A DNA stretch of 64,000 nucleotides from DASXKD01 sp963762735 (GCA_963762735.1 CAVXMG010000021.1:124001-188000); one strand, 5' to 3'. Shown: positions 1 through 9,421, numbered from the stretch's first letter. The notes: generated by a model from the sequence alone, not told the origin. Numbers and translations are program-made.

Positions 1-2
1 CC

Positions 3-2315
3 CATTCCGGAGAGAATCCGCCCCAGCGCCAACGGCGGCGGGTACGGGTCGCCGTCGCCGCGGCCGCGCTGGCGCTGGTGTCCCCGGCGCTCACGATCGC
101 GGGCACCACGGCGCCCGCCGCGGCCGTGCTGACCCTGCCCATCGTCGCCGCGGGCGGCGGTCATTCGTGCTCGATCATGGCGGACCAGTCGGTCTGGTGC
201 TGGGGGCAGAACACCACCGGCCAGCTCGGCAACGGCACCATCGCCGACTCGACCGTCCCGGTGCAGGTCGCCGGTCTGCCGCCGGCCATCGCCGTGGCCG
301 GCGGGCACGACCACACCTGCGCGATCGACACCGGCCACCACGTCTGGTGCTGGGGGGCGAACGCGTTCGGCCAGCTCGGCAACGGCACCACCAGCGTGGA
401 CAGCACGGCACCGGTGCAGGCCGGCACGTTCCAGGGCCTTCAGGTGTCGGCCGGCGACGGGTTCAGCTGCGCGGTCACCGCGATGCACACGGCGCGGTGC
501 TGGGGTGACAACAACTTCGGCGAGCTCGGCGACGGCACCACCAACGATTCCAGCACCCCGATGCTGGTCAAGGGGCTGACCGGGGTGACGGCGGTGGCGG
601 CCGGCTACTTCCACGCCTGCGCGCTGCTGTCCACGGGCCGGGTGTGGTGCTGGGGTGACAACGGCAACGGGGAACTGGGCGACGGCACGACGACGGCAAG
701 CGACGTGCCGGTGCCGACGCCACTGGAGGCGGCCACCGCGATCGCCGCGGGCGCCGCGGACAGCTGTGCCATCACCTCCGGCGGCGACCTCCAGTGCTGG
801 GGCAACAACAACGTCGGCCAGCTCGGCATCGGCAACTTCACCGACGCCGACGTCCCTACCCAGGTCGCCAGCCTGAACTCCGGGGTACAGCAGGTCGGGC
901 TTGGCGAGGACTTCGGCTGCGCGCTCGCCAATACCCCCTCGCCGAGCGTGGTGTGCTGGGGCGACGCGGACGGGTACGGGCAGCTCGGCAACGGCAGCTT
1001 CAGCCAGGACGACCCGTTCCCCAGCCTGGCCTTCGGGCTGCAGTCACCGCCGGCAGGCGGGCCCGGCGGCCCGAGCCAGATCGCGGTCGGCGGCCACCAC
1101 GCCTGCGTGGTGCTGACGTCGGCGCGGGTGGAATGCTGGGGGAAGAACCTCACCGGCGCCCTCGGCGACGGCTCCACACTGAACCGGGCCATTCCCACCA
1201 CGGTGATCGGCCTCCCCGGCCCGCCGCACACGGCGGCGGCCGTCACCGGCGGGGCCGCCACGAGCTGCGCGGTGACCGCGAGCCTCAGTGCCGAGTGCTG
1301 GGGCCAGATGGTCGGGGACGGCAGCCCGCTGCTGACCGTGCACACCTCGGCCGCCGCGGTCGCGCTCCCGGCCGGCCAGGTGTCGCATGATCGCGGCCGG
1401 CTATGGCGGCTGCGCGATCGTCCACGGCGGCGGCCTGTCGGTGTCCCTGCGCTGCTGGGGCGACAACACCTGGGGCGAGATCGGCGACGGCACCACCACC
1501 GAACGGGCTGAAGCCGGTCAGGTCCAAGGGGCTGACCGGCCAGATGCAGTCGGTGACCTCGGGCGGCTCGCACGTCTGCGCGCTGGTGCACAACGGCGGC
1601 GCCTGGTGCTGGGGCTTCAACGACAACGGCCAACTCGGCGACGGCACCACGACCAACAGGAGCACACCGGTGGCGGTGAGCGGGCTGCCGCTCAACCTGG
1701 CCCAGATCGCGGCCGCCGACGACCACACCTGCGCCCTGCTGGCGAACCAGACGGTGAAGTGCTGGGGCCTGAACAGCAAGGGACAGCTCGGCGACGGCAC
1801 CACCAGCGACAGCAGCACGCCCGTCAAGGTGGCCGGGCTCACCGACGTGGTGCAGATCGCGCTCGGCGACGCGTACACCTGCGCCCTGCTGGCCAGCGGT
1901 GACGTGCAGTGCTGGGGCTGGAACAACTTCGGCGAGCTGGGCAACGGCAGCCACCACCGACAGCAAGTCGCCGGTGCAGGTGAGCGGCCTCACCTTGGGG
2001 GTGCAGGCGATCTCCGGCGGCGACGCCAGCGTCTGCGCCGTCCTGCAGTCCGCCCAGGTGGACTGCTGGGGCGACAACACCTCGGGTGAGCTGGGCAACG
2101 GCTCGACCGGCGGGCAGAGCGACACCCCGGGGCTGGTGGAGGGCGGCGCCTTCGCCTCCGACGGCGCCTCGATCGGCCTCGGCAGCTTCGGCTCCACGAG
2201 CTGCGCCCTCGACGCCAACGAGGTGGCCGAGTGCTGGGGCTTCAACGTCGACGGCGAGGCCGGTAACGGGACGACCACCAACACCGGCACGCCTGGGGTG
2301 GTGAAGGGGCTGTGA
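3..2315 (+). CDS. Secreted RCC1-repeat (double beta-propeller) protein, 5' partial, three frame breaks
   Basis: The frame is already open at base 3 and reads an Arg-rich then Ala/Leu-rich stretch typical of a signal peptide (RRRVRVAVAAAALALVSPAL). The true start is therefore probably upstream of the window. GTG at 78 lies inside that signal peptide. The body holds 14 repeats of about 50 residues, each with a CWGxNxxGxLGxG core, as in RCC1-type propellers; fourteen blades would make two seven-bladed propellers. Each blade also carries a second Cys about 10-16 residues before CWG, suggesting one disulfide per blade in an exported protein. The frame changes near 1385, 1505 and 1950, yet repeats continue across all three, and the last frame equals the first. 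The breaks near 1505 and 1950 are each repaired by removing one G. Substrate or partner unknown. Confidence 0.85.
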
Positions 2316-2320
2316 GACCA

Positions 2321-2354
2321 GGCGGCCGGCCGGGCCTGGTCCCGGCCGGCCGCC
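2321..2354 (+). terminator. Hairpin terminator after the RCC1-repeat gene
   Basis: Perfect 14-bp inverted repeat (GGCGGCCGGCCGGG and its complement) around a 6-base loop, starting 5 bases after the stop codon. There is no U-tract, which is common for actinobacterial terminators. Confidence 0.6.
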
Positions 2355-2438
2355 GCGCCTATCCAGGCCTATCCGTTGCCCGGCTTGGGTAGATATGGTG
2401 CCAGCACGCCTACGGCTCCTCCCGTCGCCCCGGCCCGG

Positions 2439-3050
2439 ATGTGGTCTGTGCTCGCCATCGCCACGCTCGTCACCTGGCTCATCGCCGGGGCCGCTGGAAT
2501 CTTCATGTTCGGCACCTGGCTCTCCCATGGCGGCCCCGGCCATCAGCGCGCCCGCAGCGACGGCCTGCCCCCCGCGGTGATCTTCACCCATCTCGGCTTC
2601 GGTGCCCTTGGCTTCGTGGCCTGGCTCAGCTACGTGGTGACCGGCCTGGACTGGCTGGCGTGGACCGGCGTGGGGCTGCTGATGCCCGGCATCGGCCTCG
2701 GCATCTGCACCGTGACCCTCTGGGCGCCCTACCCTGCCCTGCCCGCGCAAGGCGCCCCGGCCACCAGCGACGCGGGCCCGGGCGGCGCCGGGCCGGTCGG
2801 CGGGATGCTCGCGGCGCCGCCAGAGAACGCGCTCGGCGACAGGCTCACCGACGAGGGGCTCGCCAAGGCTCTCTCCAGCGAGGCGCAGGCCAGCAGGCTC
2901 ATCAACGAGGCGCTGGCGGGCCTTCCCGAGCGGCAGGCACCCGCGCGCAAGTCCCGGCGGCATCTGGAGCCGCTGATACCGGCCGGCCACGGCATCGCCG
3001 CCGTGGCCACCTTCGTGCTCGCGGTGACCACCGCCATCAGCGCACGCTAG
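2439..3050 (+). CDS. Four-helix membrane protein of unknown function
   Basis: I do not recognise the family. From ATG 2439 the 203-residue product opens directly with a hydrophobic helix (MWSVLAIATLVTWLIAGAAG). Two more helices follow near residues 50-70 and 75-98. A hydrophilic Ala/Gly/Pro-rich middle part is presumably cytoplasmic, and one last helix is followed by a short tail. An alternative TTG start at 2376 would add 21 residues of low-complexity sequence; neither start has a good ribosome binding site, and I prefer 2439 because the helix begins there. It stands alone between the terminator of the RCC1 gene and the oxidoreductase at 3093. Confidence 0.7.
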   Translation: MWSVLAIATLVTWLIAGAAGIFMFGTWLSHGGPGHQRARSDGLPPAVIFTHLGFGALGFVAWLSYVVTGLDWLAWTGVGLLMPGIGLGICTVTLWAPYPALPAQGAPATSDAGPGGAGPVGGMLAAPPENALGDRLTDEGLAKALSSEAQASRLINEALAGLPERQAPARKSRRHLEPLIPAGHGIAAVATFVLAVTTAISAR

Positions 3051-3092
3051 GCGTACTGCCCGGGTCCATCCCGGCCGGCTATCGTCGCCGCC

Positions 3093-4208
3093 GTGGAGCA
3101 GACCGAGGTGGCGGTGGTCGGGGCTGGCCTGCTCGGGTCGGCGACCGCCCGTGCCCTCGCCGCCCGGGGCGTGCCCACTTTGCTTTTCGAGCAGTTCAGC
3201 CTGGGCCATGACCGGGGCTCGTCGCACGGCGCCACGCGGATCTTCCGGTACTCCTATCCCGATCCGTGTTACGTCGATATGGCGGTGCGCGCGGGCGAGG
3301 CGTGGGCCGCACTGGAGGCCGACGCGGGAGAGGAACTGCTGGTGCGGACCGGTGGCCTGGACGCGGGCCCGGGAGCCGGGGACTGCGCAAAAGCGCTGGC
3401 CGCGTGCAACGTCGAGCACGCCTGGCTCACCGGCGCCCAGGTGCGGGACCGGTTCCCTGGCATCGGGGCCCGTCCCGGCGAGCGGATGTTGTTCCAGCCG
3501 GATTCCGGCGTTTCCCTGGCCGGGCGCACGGTCGCGGCGCTGCAGCGGCTCGCCGGCCGCGACGGTGCCGCGATCCGCGCCGGGACCCCGGTGCTTGGCA
3601 TCGAGGCCGGCCGCGACCAGGTGCTGCTGCGCACCGCGGCGGGCGAGGTCACCGCGCGGACGGCGGTGATCACGGCCGGGCCCTGGGCACAGGGCGTGCT
3701 GGCCGGGGCACTCCCCCAGGCTCCCCGGCTGACGGCCACGGTGCAGCAGGTGCGGTACTACGCGCCGCGGGATCCGGCCGCCCCATGGCCGACGCTGATC
3801 GAGTGGCCACTCACCGGGCTGAGCTGGTACGCGGTGCCGGCGGCCGGTGGCGCCCCAGGGGTGAAGGTGGCCGCGCACATCCCCGGCCCGGCGGTGGACC
3901 CGGCGGACGGCCCGTTCACCGTCGACCCCGCGCTGGAAGGCGACGCGGCCGGGTATGTCCGCGACCGCCTGCCTGGCCTGGATCCGGCCGGGCTGGCCGC
4001 GGAGACCTGCCTGTACACGATGACGTCGGACGAGGATTTCGTGCTGGACCGGGCCGGGCCGCTGGTGGTCGGCGGCGGCTGCAGCGGGCACGCATTCAAG
4101 TTCGGGCCACTGCTCGGCGAGTTCCTCGCGGACCTGGCGCTCGGGCAGGACATTCCGGTGCCGCGCGAGCGGTTTGCGCTGCACCGCCCGTCTCTGGCCA
4201 CATCGTGA
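3093..4208 (+). CDS. FAD-dependent oxidoreductase, monomeric sarcosine oxidase / N-methyltryptophan oxidase family
   Basis: 371 residues, the usual family length, from a GTG start. The N-terminus has the FAD dinucleotide-binding motif (VVGAGLLGSATARALAARG). Near residues 42-50 it carries the GSSHGATRIFR signature of monomeric sarcosine oxidases. Near the C-terminus, CLYTMTSDEDF keeps the Cys that binds FAD covalently in these enzymes, followed by SGHAFKFGPLLGE. The family oxidatively removes N-methyl groups from small amines or amino acids, giving formaldehyde and hydrogen peroxide. Which amine is used here cannot be told from sequence. It is a single gene with no obvious partner. Confidence 0.88.
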   Translation: MEQTEVAVVGAGLLGSATARALAARGVPTLLFEQFSLGHDRGSSHGATRIFRYSYPDPCYVDMAVRAGEAWAALEADAGEELLVRTGGLDAGPGAGDCAKALAACNVEHAWLTGAQVRDRFPGIGARPGERMLFQPDSGVSLAGRTVAALQRLAGRDGAAIRAGTPVLGIEAGRDQVLLRTAAGEVTARTAVITAGPWAQGVLAGALPQAPRLTATVQQVRYYAPRDPAAPWPTLIEWPLTGLSWYAVPAAGGAPGVKVAAHIPGPAVDPADGPFTVDPALEGDAAGYVRDRLPGLDPAGLAAETCLYTMTSDEDFVLDRAGPLVVGGGCSGHAFKFGPLLGEFLADLALGQDIPVPRERFALHRPSLATS

Positions 4209-4226
4209 CCCGGGCGGCCCGGCCGG

Positions 4227-4874
4227 TCAGGACTTGGTGAATACGTCCGCGCCGAACGGCTTGACCTGCGGCATCGCCGCGTCGCCGAGGTGCGACAGGC
4301 CGGAGATGTCCTCGATCGTGCGGAGCGCGGCGGCGCCCGGCTCGCGCAGGTAGGCCAGGACGAGTTCCTCCAGGCCCACCGGGTGGGGCTCCCATCCGGA
4401 CGGCGCCGGCTCGGCCGCTCCGTTGTTCCTGACCAGCAGGTGCGCCACGGTTCCGGCGCGGCGGGCATAGACCACCGCCAGCCGTTCTGCCACATCGTCG
4501 GCTGCCGCCGCCGGGCCGGTCAGCGTGGTGTGCTCGGCCAGCAGTCCCTCTACCTCTTCAGCCGGGTCTCGGCGCGCTGCTGGTCCCAGCTCCGGTTCAG
4601 GTTCCGGGTCAGGTGCAGCATGTCGGCCACGGACAGGTTCTTGTACAGCGGGGCGTCCTGGGCCACGAATGCGATCTGATCCAGCGCGGCTGGCGACCCG
4701 GCAGGCTCACTGCCAAACACGGTGACCTGGCCGGTCGTCGGCCTGGTCAGGCCAACCGACATGTGCAGCAGCGTGGTCTTGCCCGCGCCGTTCGGGCCAA
4801 CGAGCGCCACGACGTAGCCGGCCGGGATCGCGACCGAGGCATCCTTCAGCGCCCAGGTCCGCCCGTAGCTCGCC
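4227..4874 (-). pseudogene. ABC transporter ATPase relic with internal deletion
   Basis: Reading on the minus strand, an N-terminal piece (4550 to about 4874) has a standard ABC start, including Walker A (LVGPNGAGKTTLL) and the Q-loop region (AFVAQDAPLYKNL), and stops after AETRLKR. A C-terminal piece in another frame (about 4227-4527) reads EGLLAEHTTLTG and then the final domain of the same protein type. The stretch that should lie between, with the LSGGQ signature, Walker B and H-loop (roughly 90-100 codons), is absent. No start codon precedes Walker A closely: upstream codons run into a stop near 4877. This is therefore a true deletion relic of a multidrug-type ATPase, not a one-base error. 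No permease partner is present. Confidence 0.8.
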
Positions 4875-4900
4875 CGGCCCGCCTGGCCCTATCTGTTTAT

Positions 4901-4912
4901 CTATAGTCATAG
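4901..4912. promoter_or_regulatory. Small inverted repeat in an A/T-rich patch, possible old promoter or operator
   Basis: CTAT-n4-ATAG lies in an unusually A/T-rich stretch (about 4890-4920) just upstream of the ABC ATPase relic, and upstream of the GNAT gene on the other strand. Such patches often mark actinobacterial promoters; the repeat itself is short and may be chance. Confidence 0.25.
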
Positions 4913-4977
4913 GTAAATGATACGAGGCGGCATACCGCTGTCAAGCGGGCCCGCGGCGCGCGGCTACACTGCCGCGG

Positions 4978-5553
4978 GTGACGGCCAGGTTCGACAGCAT
5001 CCGCACCGAGCGGCTGCTGATGCGGCGCTGGCGGGACTCCGACCGCGGGCCGTTCGCTGCCATGAACGCCGACCCGGAGGTCATGCGCTACTTCCCGGAA
5101 ACCCTCGACCGCGCGGCCAGCGACGGCTACCTGGACCGGATCGAGGCCCTCTTCCAGCGCCAGGGGTTCGGCCTGTGGGCCCTGGAGCGGGCGCCGACCG
5201 GGCGGTTCCTCGGGTTCACCGGGCTGAACCCGATGCCACCGGGCGTGCCCGGCGCCGGCGGCATGGAGGTGGGCTGGCGGCTGGCGGCGCATGCGTGGCA
5301 CCAGGGGTTCGCCACCGAGGCTGCCAGCGCCGCGCTGGACGTGGCGTTTCGCGGGGCAGGGCTGGCCGAGATCTGGTCCATGACGGCCGTGCTCAACGAG
5401 CCGTCCCAGGCCGTGATGCGCCGGCTCGGCATGACGCTGTACGGGCATTTCGAGCATCCGAGGGTCGAGCCCGGCCATCGGCTGCGCCCGCACGTGGTCT
5501 ACCGGATCGCCCGGCCGGCAACTGAGCCTGCGCCGGGGCCGACGGCAGCATGA
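4978..5553 (+). CDS. GNAT-family N-acetyltransferase (RimJ/RimL type)
   Basis: 191 residues from GTG 4978. The opening IRTERLLMRRWRDSD is the typical start of the RimJ/RimL-like acetyltransferase group. It is followed by MEVGWRLAAHAWHQGFATEA, the acetyl-CoA pyrophosphate-binding region (Q/RxxGxG/A type), and by VLNEPSQAVMRRLGM, the usual conserved C-terminal helix. These enzymes move an acetyl group from acetyl-CoA to an amino group of proteins or small molecules; the acceptor cannot be predicted. Single gene, divergent from the ABC relic. Confidence 0.88.
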   Translation: MTARFDSIRTERLLMRRWRDSDRGPFAAMNADPEVMRYFPETLDRAASDGYLDRIEALFQRQGFGLWALERAPTGRFLGFTGLNPMPPGVPGAGGMEVGWRLAAHAWHQGFATEAASAALDVAFRGAGLAEIWSMTAVLNEPSQAVMRRLGMTLYGHFEHPRVEPGHRLRPHVVYRIARPATEPAPGPTAA

Positions 5554-5608
5554 GAACGTTTGCGACATATGGTGGCCCGTCCCGCCCGTATCCCAATAGT
5601 GTCGGATC

Positions 5609-6277
5609 ATGAGCGAAACGTTGCCGTTGTTCCCGCTCGGCACTGTGCTCTTCCCCGGCCTGCTGCTGCCCCTGCACATCTTCGAGGACCGGTACCGGCA
5701 GCTTGTCCGCGATCTGCGGGACGGCCCGGAGCCGCAGCGGTTCGGCGTGATCGCGATCCGCCAGGGCCGCGAAACGGGCGTGGACGGGATCCAGGCGCTG
5801 CATGAGATCGGGTGCACGGCGACCCTGCGCCAGGTCAAGGAACTCGAGGACGGCAGGTACGACATCGTCACCCTCGGCACGGACCGGTTCCGGCTGGCGG
5901 GCCTGGACGATTCCAAGCCCTATCTCCAGGGCCAGGTGGAGCTGTTCGCCGAGGAGACCGGCGAACCGGCCGCGGCGGCGCAGGCGGCCCGGGTGGTCAG
6001 GGATGCGTTTCGCGCGTACCTGAGTATCCTCGCCGAGCGCGGGGTCACCCAGATCAGCGCCCCTGAGCTGCCGGACGAGCCGGTCACCCTGTCCTACCTG
6101 GTCGGCGCGTCGATGATCATCGACCTCAGTGACCGGCAGACGCTGCTGGCCGAGCCCGACGCCCTGCGCCGGCTGGCCGCCGAGCGCGCGCTGCTGTCCC
6201 GGGAGCTCACCATGCTGCGCACGCTCACCGCCACGCCGGCCCCAGATCTGCGGAACTCCCCCTACAGCTCCAACTGA
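5609..6277 (+). CDS. Lon N-terminal (LON substrate-binding) domain protein
   Basis: 222 residues. ETLPLFPLGTVLFPG followed by LPLHIFEDRYRQL is the diagnostic start of the Lon N-terminal domain. The rest is the helical second half of that domain, with no ATPase or protease part, so this is the common stand-alone actinobacterial version. In Lon the domain recognises substrates; the role of the stand-alone protein is not established. It ends 87 bases before the next start. Confidence 0.9.
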   Translation: MSETLPLFPLGTVLFPGLLLPLHIFEDRYRQLVRDLRDGPEPQRFGVIAIRQGRETGVDGIQALHEIGCTATLRQVKELEDGRYDIVTLGTDRFRLAGLDDSKPYLQGQVELFAEETGEPAAAAQAARVVRDAFRAYLSILAERGVTQISAPELPDEPVTLSYLVGASMIIDLSDRQTLLAEPDALRRLAAERALLSRELTMLRTLTATPAPDLRNSPYSSN

Positions 6278-6364
6278 GTGACTCCTATTGAGACATGTCC
6301 CCCCTGGCGTGGCCGACGGGCGCTGCGCGACGATGGGGCCAGCGCCGTCCGGCAGAGGAGTCCG

Positions 6365-6697
6365 ATGATCTTCATCACCGCGAAGTTCCAGATACTGCCC
6401 GAACACGCCGACGCCTGGCCCGAGATCTCCGCCGAGTTCACCGAGGCGACCCGTGCCGAGCCGGGCTGCCTGTGGTTCGACTGGTCCAGGAGCCTGGCGG
6501 ACCCGGCCGAGTACGTGCTGGTCGAGGCGTTCCGCGACGGTGAGGCCGGCGGCGCGCACGTGCAGTCCGCGCACTTCAAGAACGCCCAGCAGACCCTGCC
6601 GCCGTTCCTCGCGCGGACGCCGCAGATCGTCAACGCGGTCGTCCCGCAGGACGACTGGTCCCTGCTCGGCGAGATGGCGGTGTCGGCGGACCGCTGA
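6365..6697 (+). CDS. Antibiotic biosynthesis monooxygenase (ABM) fold protein
   Basis: ATG 6365 is chosen because AGAGGAG lies 5-11 bases before it; the open frame reaches back to 6278 without a ribosome binding site. The 110-residue product starts MIFITAKFQILPEHADAW and has the mid-protein GCLWFDWSRSLADPAEYVLVEAFRD, the usual ABM ferredoxin-like pattern with an E-x-W/F-type strand. Members are small cofactor-free oxygenases or quinol-modifying proteins related to YgiN. Substrate unknown. Confidence 0.82.
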   Translation: MIFITAKFQILPEHADAWPEISAEFTEATRAEPGCLWFDWSRSLADPAEYVLVEAFRDGEAGGAHVQSAHFKNAQQTLPPFLARTPQIVNAVVPQDDWSLLGEMAVSADR

Positions 6698-6784
6698 CAG
6701 CGCACGGGCGGCCGTCCCAGGCGATTGTGTCGAAGGGGTGGCTATCGCGGCGGCGCCCGGCTGACGAGAATGGTGCTCGTGGGA

Positions 6785-7498
6785 ATGCGCATCCAGCAGA
6801 GCGGGGCGGCCACGGCGCCGGCGGTGGTGTTGCTGCACGGTTCCGGGCGGGCGGGGCGCATGTGGGGCCCGGCCCTGGGCGGCCTGTCAGGCGAATGGCA
6901 TGTCCTCACCCCTGACCTGCCGGGATTCGGCCGGTCCGAAGGGCCGTTCACGGTCGCGGGCGCGGTGCAGGCGGTGCGCGACACGATCGCGGTGCAGACC
7001 GCGCCGGTGCATCTGTGCGGACTGTCGCTGGGCGGAGTGATCGCGATCCGCGCCGCCGCGCAACTGGGCCCCCAGGTGGCCAGCCTGGTGGTCACCGGGA
7101 CGCCGGTCGTCCCTGGACGGGACCTGCCCGCCGCACTGCGGCGGTTCCGGCGGCTGCCGGGCCCGTTGCTGCCGTTGTTCTCCGACGTCGGCGGGCGCCG
7201 GGAATGGCTGCGCATGCTCGACGAGCTCGAACGCACCGACCTGCGCGATTACCTGCCACAGGTCACCGCGCCCGCGCTGGTCATCTGCGGCTCCCGCGAC
7301 TGGCGCGCCATGCCCGCCGCCTGCGAGCTCGCGGGCGGGCTGCCCGATGGCCGGCTCTGGATCGCGCCGCACCAGGGCCACAGCTGGCCGGCCACCTCGC
7401 CCGAACTGTTCTGCAAGGTGGTCACGGAATTCATCGGCACGGTCGTCGGCGCGGCCGGTGGCACGCCGGGCGAGCTGGCCGGCGCCGCCCGCGCCTGA
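6785..7498 (+). CDS. Alpha/beta hydrolase
   Basis: 237 residues from ATG 6785 (ATG 6770 is an alternative adding five residues). It shows VVLLHGSGRAG (oxyanion loop), the nucleophile elbow GLSLGG, an Asp in VICGSRDWRAM and a His in HQGHSWP, so a complete Ser-Asp-His triad. Probable soluble esterase or C-C hydrolase; the substrate cannot be assigned. The last 20 residues are a Gly/Ala-rich tail. Convergent with the YCII gene. Confidence 0.88.
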   Translation: MRIQQSGAATAPAVVLLHGSGRAGRMWGPALGGLSGEWHVLTPDLPGFGRSEGPFTVAGAVQAVRDTIAVQTAPVHLCGLSLGGVIAIRAAAQLGPQVASLVVTGTPVVPGRDLPAALRRFRRLPGPLLPLFSDVGGRREWLRMLDELERTDLRDYLPQVTAPALVICGSRDWRAMPAACELAGGLPDGRLWIAPHQGHSWPATSPELFCKVVTEFIGTVVGAAGGTPGELAGAARA

Positions 7499-7529
7499 TG
7501 CGCGCGTGCGGCCGGGCACGCCGCACCGT

Positions 7530-7799
7530 TCACCCGCCGCCGAGTGCCTCGGCCCACTCCTTGACCGACCAGGCCCGGACGACGCCGTTCAACACGAACG
7601 GGTCGCTGCGGGCAAACTCCTCCGCGGCCGCACGGGTGGTGAACACCGCCAGCGCGCCGCTCTGGTCGGAGTATGGCCCGATCAGCAACAGGGTGCCGTC
7701 GGCCTGAAAATCCTTCCAGCGGGCCCGGTGCGCGGCGAAGTGCACCGGCGCGGTCTGCGCGACGTCGTCCGCCGAGTCGTAGATCAGGACGTACTTCAT
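7530..7799 (-). CDS. YCII-related domain protein
   Basis: 89 residues: MKYVLIYDSADDV, a conserved His in HFAAHRARW, GTLLLIGPYSDQSGALAVF and DPFVLNGVV are all typical of the YCII fold (ferredoxin-like, with a His/Asp pair). These proteins are often small lyase-like or stress-related enzymes; exact role unknown. The start lies 5 bases after the S51 peptidase stop on the same strand, so the two are probably co-transcribed. Confidence 0.88.
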   Translation of the reverse strand: MKYVLIYDSADDVAQTAPVHFAAHRARWKDFQADGTLLLIGPYSDQSGALAVFTTRAAAEEFARSDPFVLNGVVRAWSVKEWAEALGGG

Positions 7800-7804
7800 G
7801 GCGG

Positions 7805-8545
7805 TCAGCCCGCCGCCCCGGGGAGGAGCCGCGGCTCGATCCGCTCCTCGCGCGCCTTGTCGCCGTCGCGGGTGACCCGGTAGGTGCCCTTGCCCTTCAC
7901 TTCGCTCAGCGTCTCGACCATCTCGGTGCCGCGGTACAGCAGGCCGGTACCGTCGTCGGTGGCCCAGCCGTCCGGCAGCGTCCCGTCGGCGACCAGGCTC
8001 TGGTAGAGCGGACGGCGCTGCGCCTCGGAGTCGTAGTGCACCCCGTTGGAGTACGGCAGGAAGGCCAGGCCGTTCGTCACCGGCCGCAGGTCGGGACCGA
8101 ACGAGTCCGTGGTACCGCCGACGTGCCAGCAGATGGAGCCCGCGGAGACCCCGGCGAGCACCACGCCGGCCTCCCACGCCTGGCGGAAGCTCTGGTCCAG
8201 GCCGTGCAGCCGCCACAGCGCGAGCAGGTTCGCCACGCTGCCGCCACCGACCCAGACCACGTCCTGCTCAAGCAGCAGGCCGGTCATGTCGTCGGTGCTG
8301 GGCATGTAGAAGAGGTTCAGATGGGACACGGCGATGCCTTGCGCCTGGCCCGCGGCGTCGTAGAAGGCCTGGAAGTAACGCTGATCGCCGCCGGCGGTGC
8401 CGACGTGGCACAGCCGGGGCGGCCGGCCGGTGACGCCGGACAGCTCGATGGCATGCAGCACCAGCGGGCTGAACTCGACTTCGGTGCGGCGGCCGGGACG
8501 CAGGCCACCTGAGGTGGCGAGGATGGTGGGGGTGTCGGCAGGCAT
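7805..8545 (-). CDS. Peptidase E-like protein (peptidase family S51)
   Basis: 246 residues from ATG 8545. It has the class-I glutamine-amidotransferase-like fold of dipeptidase E: VVWVGGGSVANLLALWR, then the nucleophile turn GVSAGSICW, then the conserved GLAFLPYSNGVHYDSE. The family cleaves Asp-Xaa dipeptides or acts as cyanophycinase. The first gene of a two-gene unit with the YCII protein; the FadR-type regulator gene ends 22 bases upstream of it on the same strand. Confidence 0.87.
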   Translation of the reverse strand: MPADTPTILATSGGLRPGRRTEVEFSPLVLHAIELSGVTGRPPRLCHVGTAGGDQRYFQAFYDAAGQAQGIAVSHLNLFYMPSTDDMTGLLLEQDVVWVGGGSVANLLALWRLHGLDQSFRQAWEAGVVLAGVSAGSICWHVGGTTDSFGPDLRPVTNGLAFLPYSNGVHYDSEAQRRPLYQSLVADGTLPDGWATDDGTGLLYRGTEMVETLSEVKGKGTYRVTRDGDKAREERIEPRLLPGAAG

Positions 8546-8567
8546 GGCAGGAAAGCCTACGCGGTGG

Positions 8568-9305
8568 TCAGGAAAGCAGCCGGTCCCAGGTGACCGTCTG
8601 CGCGAGGATCTCGGGGAACTTGCGCTGCGCGTGGCGGGCGCAGGAGTCGATGTGCTCGCGCATCCGCTCCCCCGCCGCGTCGGCATCGTGCCGGGAGATC
8701 GCCGCGTAGATCTCCTCGTGGGCCCGGAGGATGGCGGCGTGGCGGTCGCCGGGGTCGTCGATCCCGATCGCCGTGCCGTCGAGGATGCCGAGCACGGCAT
8801 CCACGATGTAGGCGAACAGGACGTTGCCTGACGACCAGGCGATCACGTCGTGGAAGCGCCTGGTGCTGTCACGGAAGGCGTCCCTGTCATCGATGTGCTC
8901 GCGCATCCGCGCGACGCTCGCGGCTACCTCGGCCAGGGCCTCGGTGCCGATGCGCTCGGCCGCGAGGCGGCTCAGCACCGGCTCCAGTGCCGACCTGGCC
9001 TCGATGAGCGTCTGGTACGGCGCCTGGTTGAGCTGCATCAGCAGCTGCAGGGTGCCGGCCAGGTGAGCGGCGGCCGGGTTCATCAGGATGGGTCCGCCGC
9101 CGGGTCCCGGCTTGAGCGTGATAACGCCCTGGAACTCCAGCAGCCGCAGGGCCTCGCGCAAGGTCCCGCGGCCGGTTTCGTAGGTTTCGAGCATGGCCCG
9201 CTCCGGCGGGAGCAGGTCACCCGGGCGCAGTCCCGCGCGGCCGATGTCGCGCACGATCCGCTGCGCCACCAGCATGGCGGCCTTCGGCGGCCGGCTGCCG
9301 GTCAT
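8568..9305 (-). CDS. FadR/GntR-family transcriptional regulator (FCD domain)
   Basis: 245 residues from ATG 9305. The N-terminal winged helix has the GntR pattern: LRPGDLLPPERAMLETYETGRGTLREALRLLEFQGVI. The C-terminal all-helical FCD effector domain follows, with RRFHDVI near its middle and HEEIYAAISRHDADAAGERMREHI near its end. These usually repress nearby catabolic genes and respond to an organic acid. The ligand is unknown. An inverted repeat at 9422-9442 lies upstream and could be its operator. Confidence 0.9.
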   Translation of the reverse strand: MTGSRPPKAAMLVAQRIVRDIGRAGLRPGDLLPPERAMLETYETGRGTLREALRLLEFQGVITLKPGPGGGPILMNPAAAHLAGTLQLLMQLNQAPYQTLIEARSALEPVLSRLAAERIGTEALAEVAASVARMREHIDDRDAFRDSTRRFHDVIAWSSGNVLFAYIVDAVLGILDGTAIGIDDPGDRHAAILRAHEEIYAAISRHDADAAGERMREHIDSCARHAQRKFPEILAQTVTWDRLLS

Positions 9306-9421
9306 GGGGGAACCGCGGTGATCCGGCGCGGAATCTGGCTGCCGCGGAGCCGCCACCACACCTCCCTGCCACGCGATCAGGGCCGGGTGAAGATGCGCCG
9401 CTCATCGCGCCTTCAACGTTA

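Noticed and set aside
1839..4184. 781-codon open frame on the minus strand
   Set aside because: It lies antisense to the RCC1, membrane-protein and oxidoreductase genes. It is Arg/Gly/Ala-rich without motifs, as expected for a GC-rich shadow frame.
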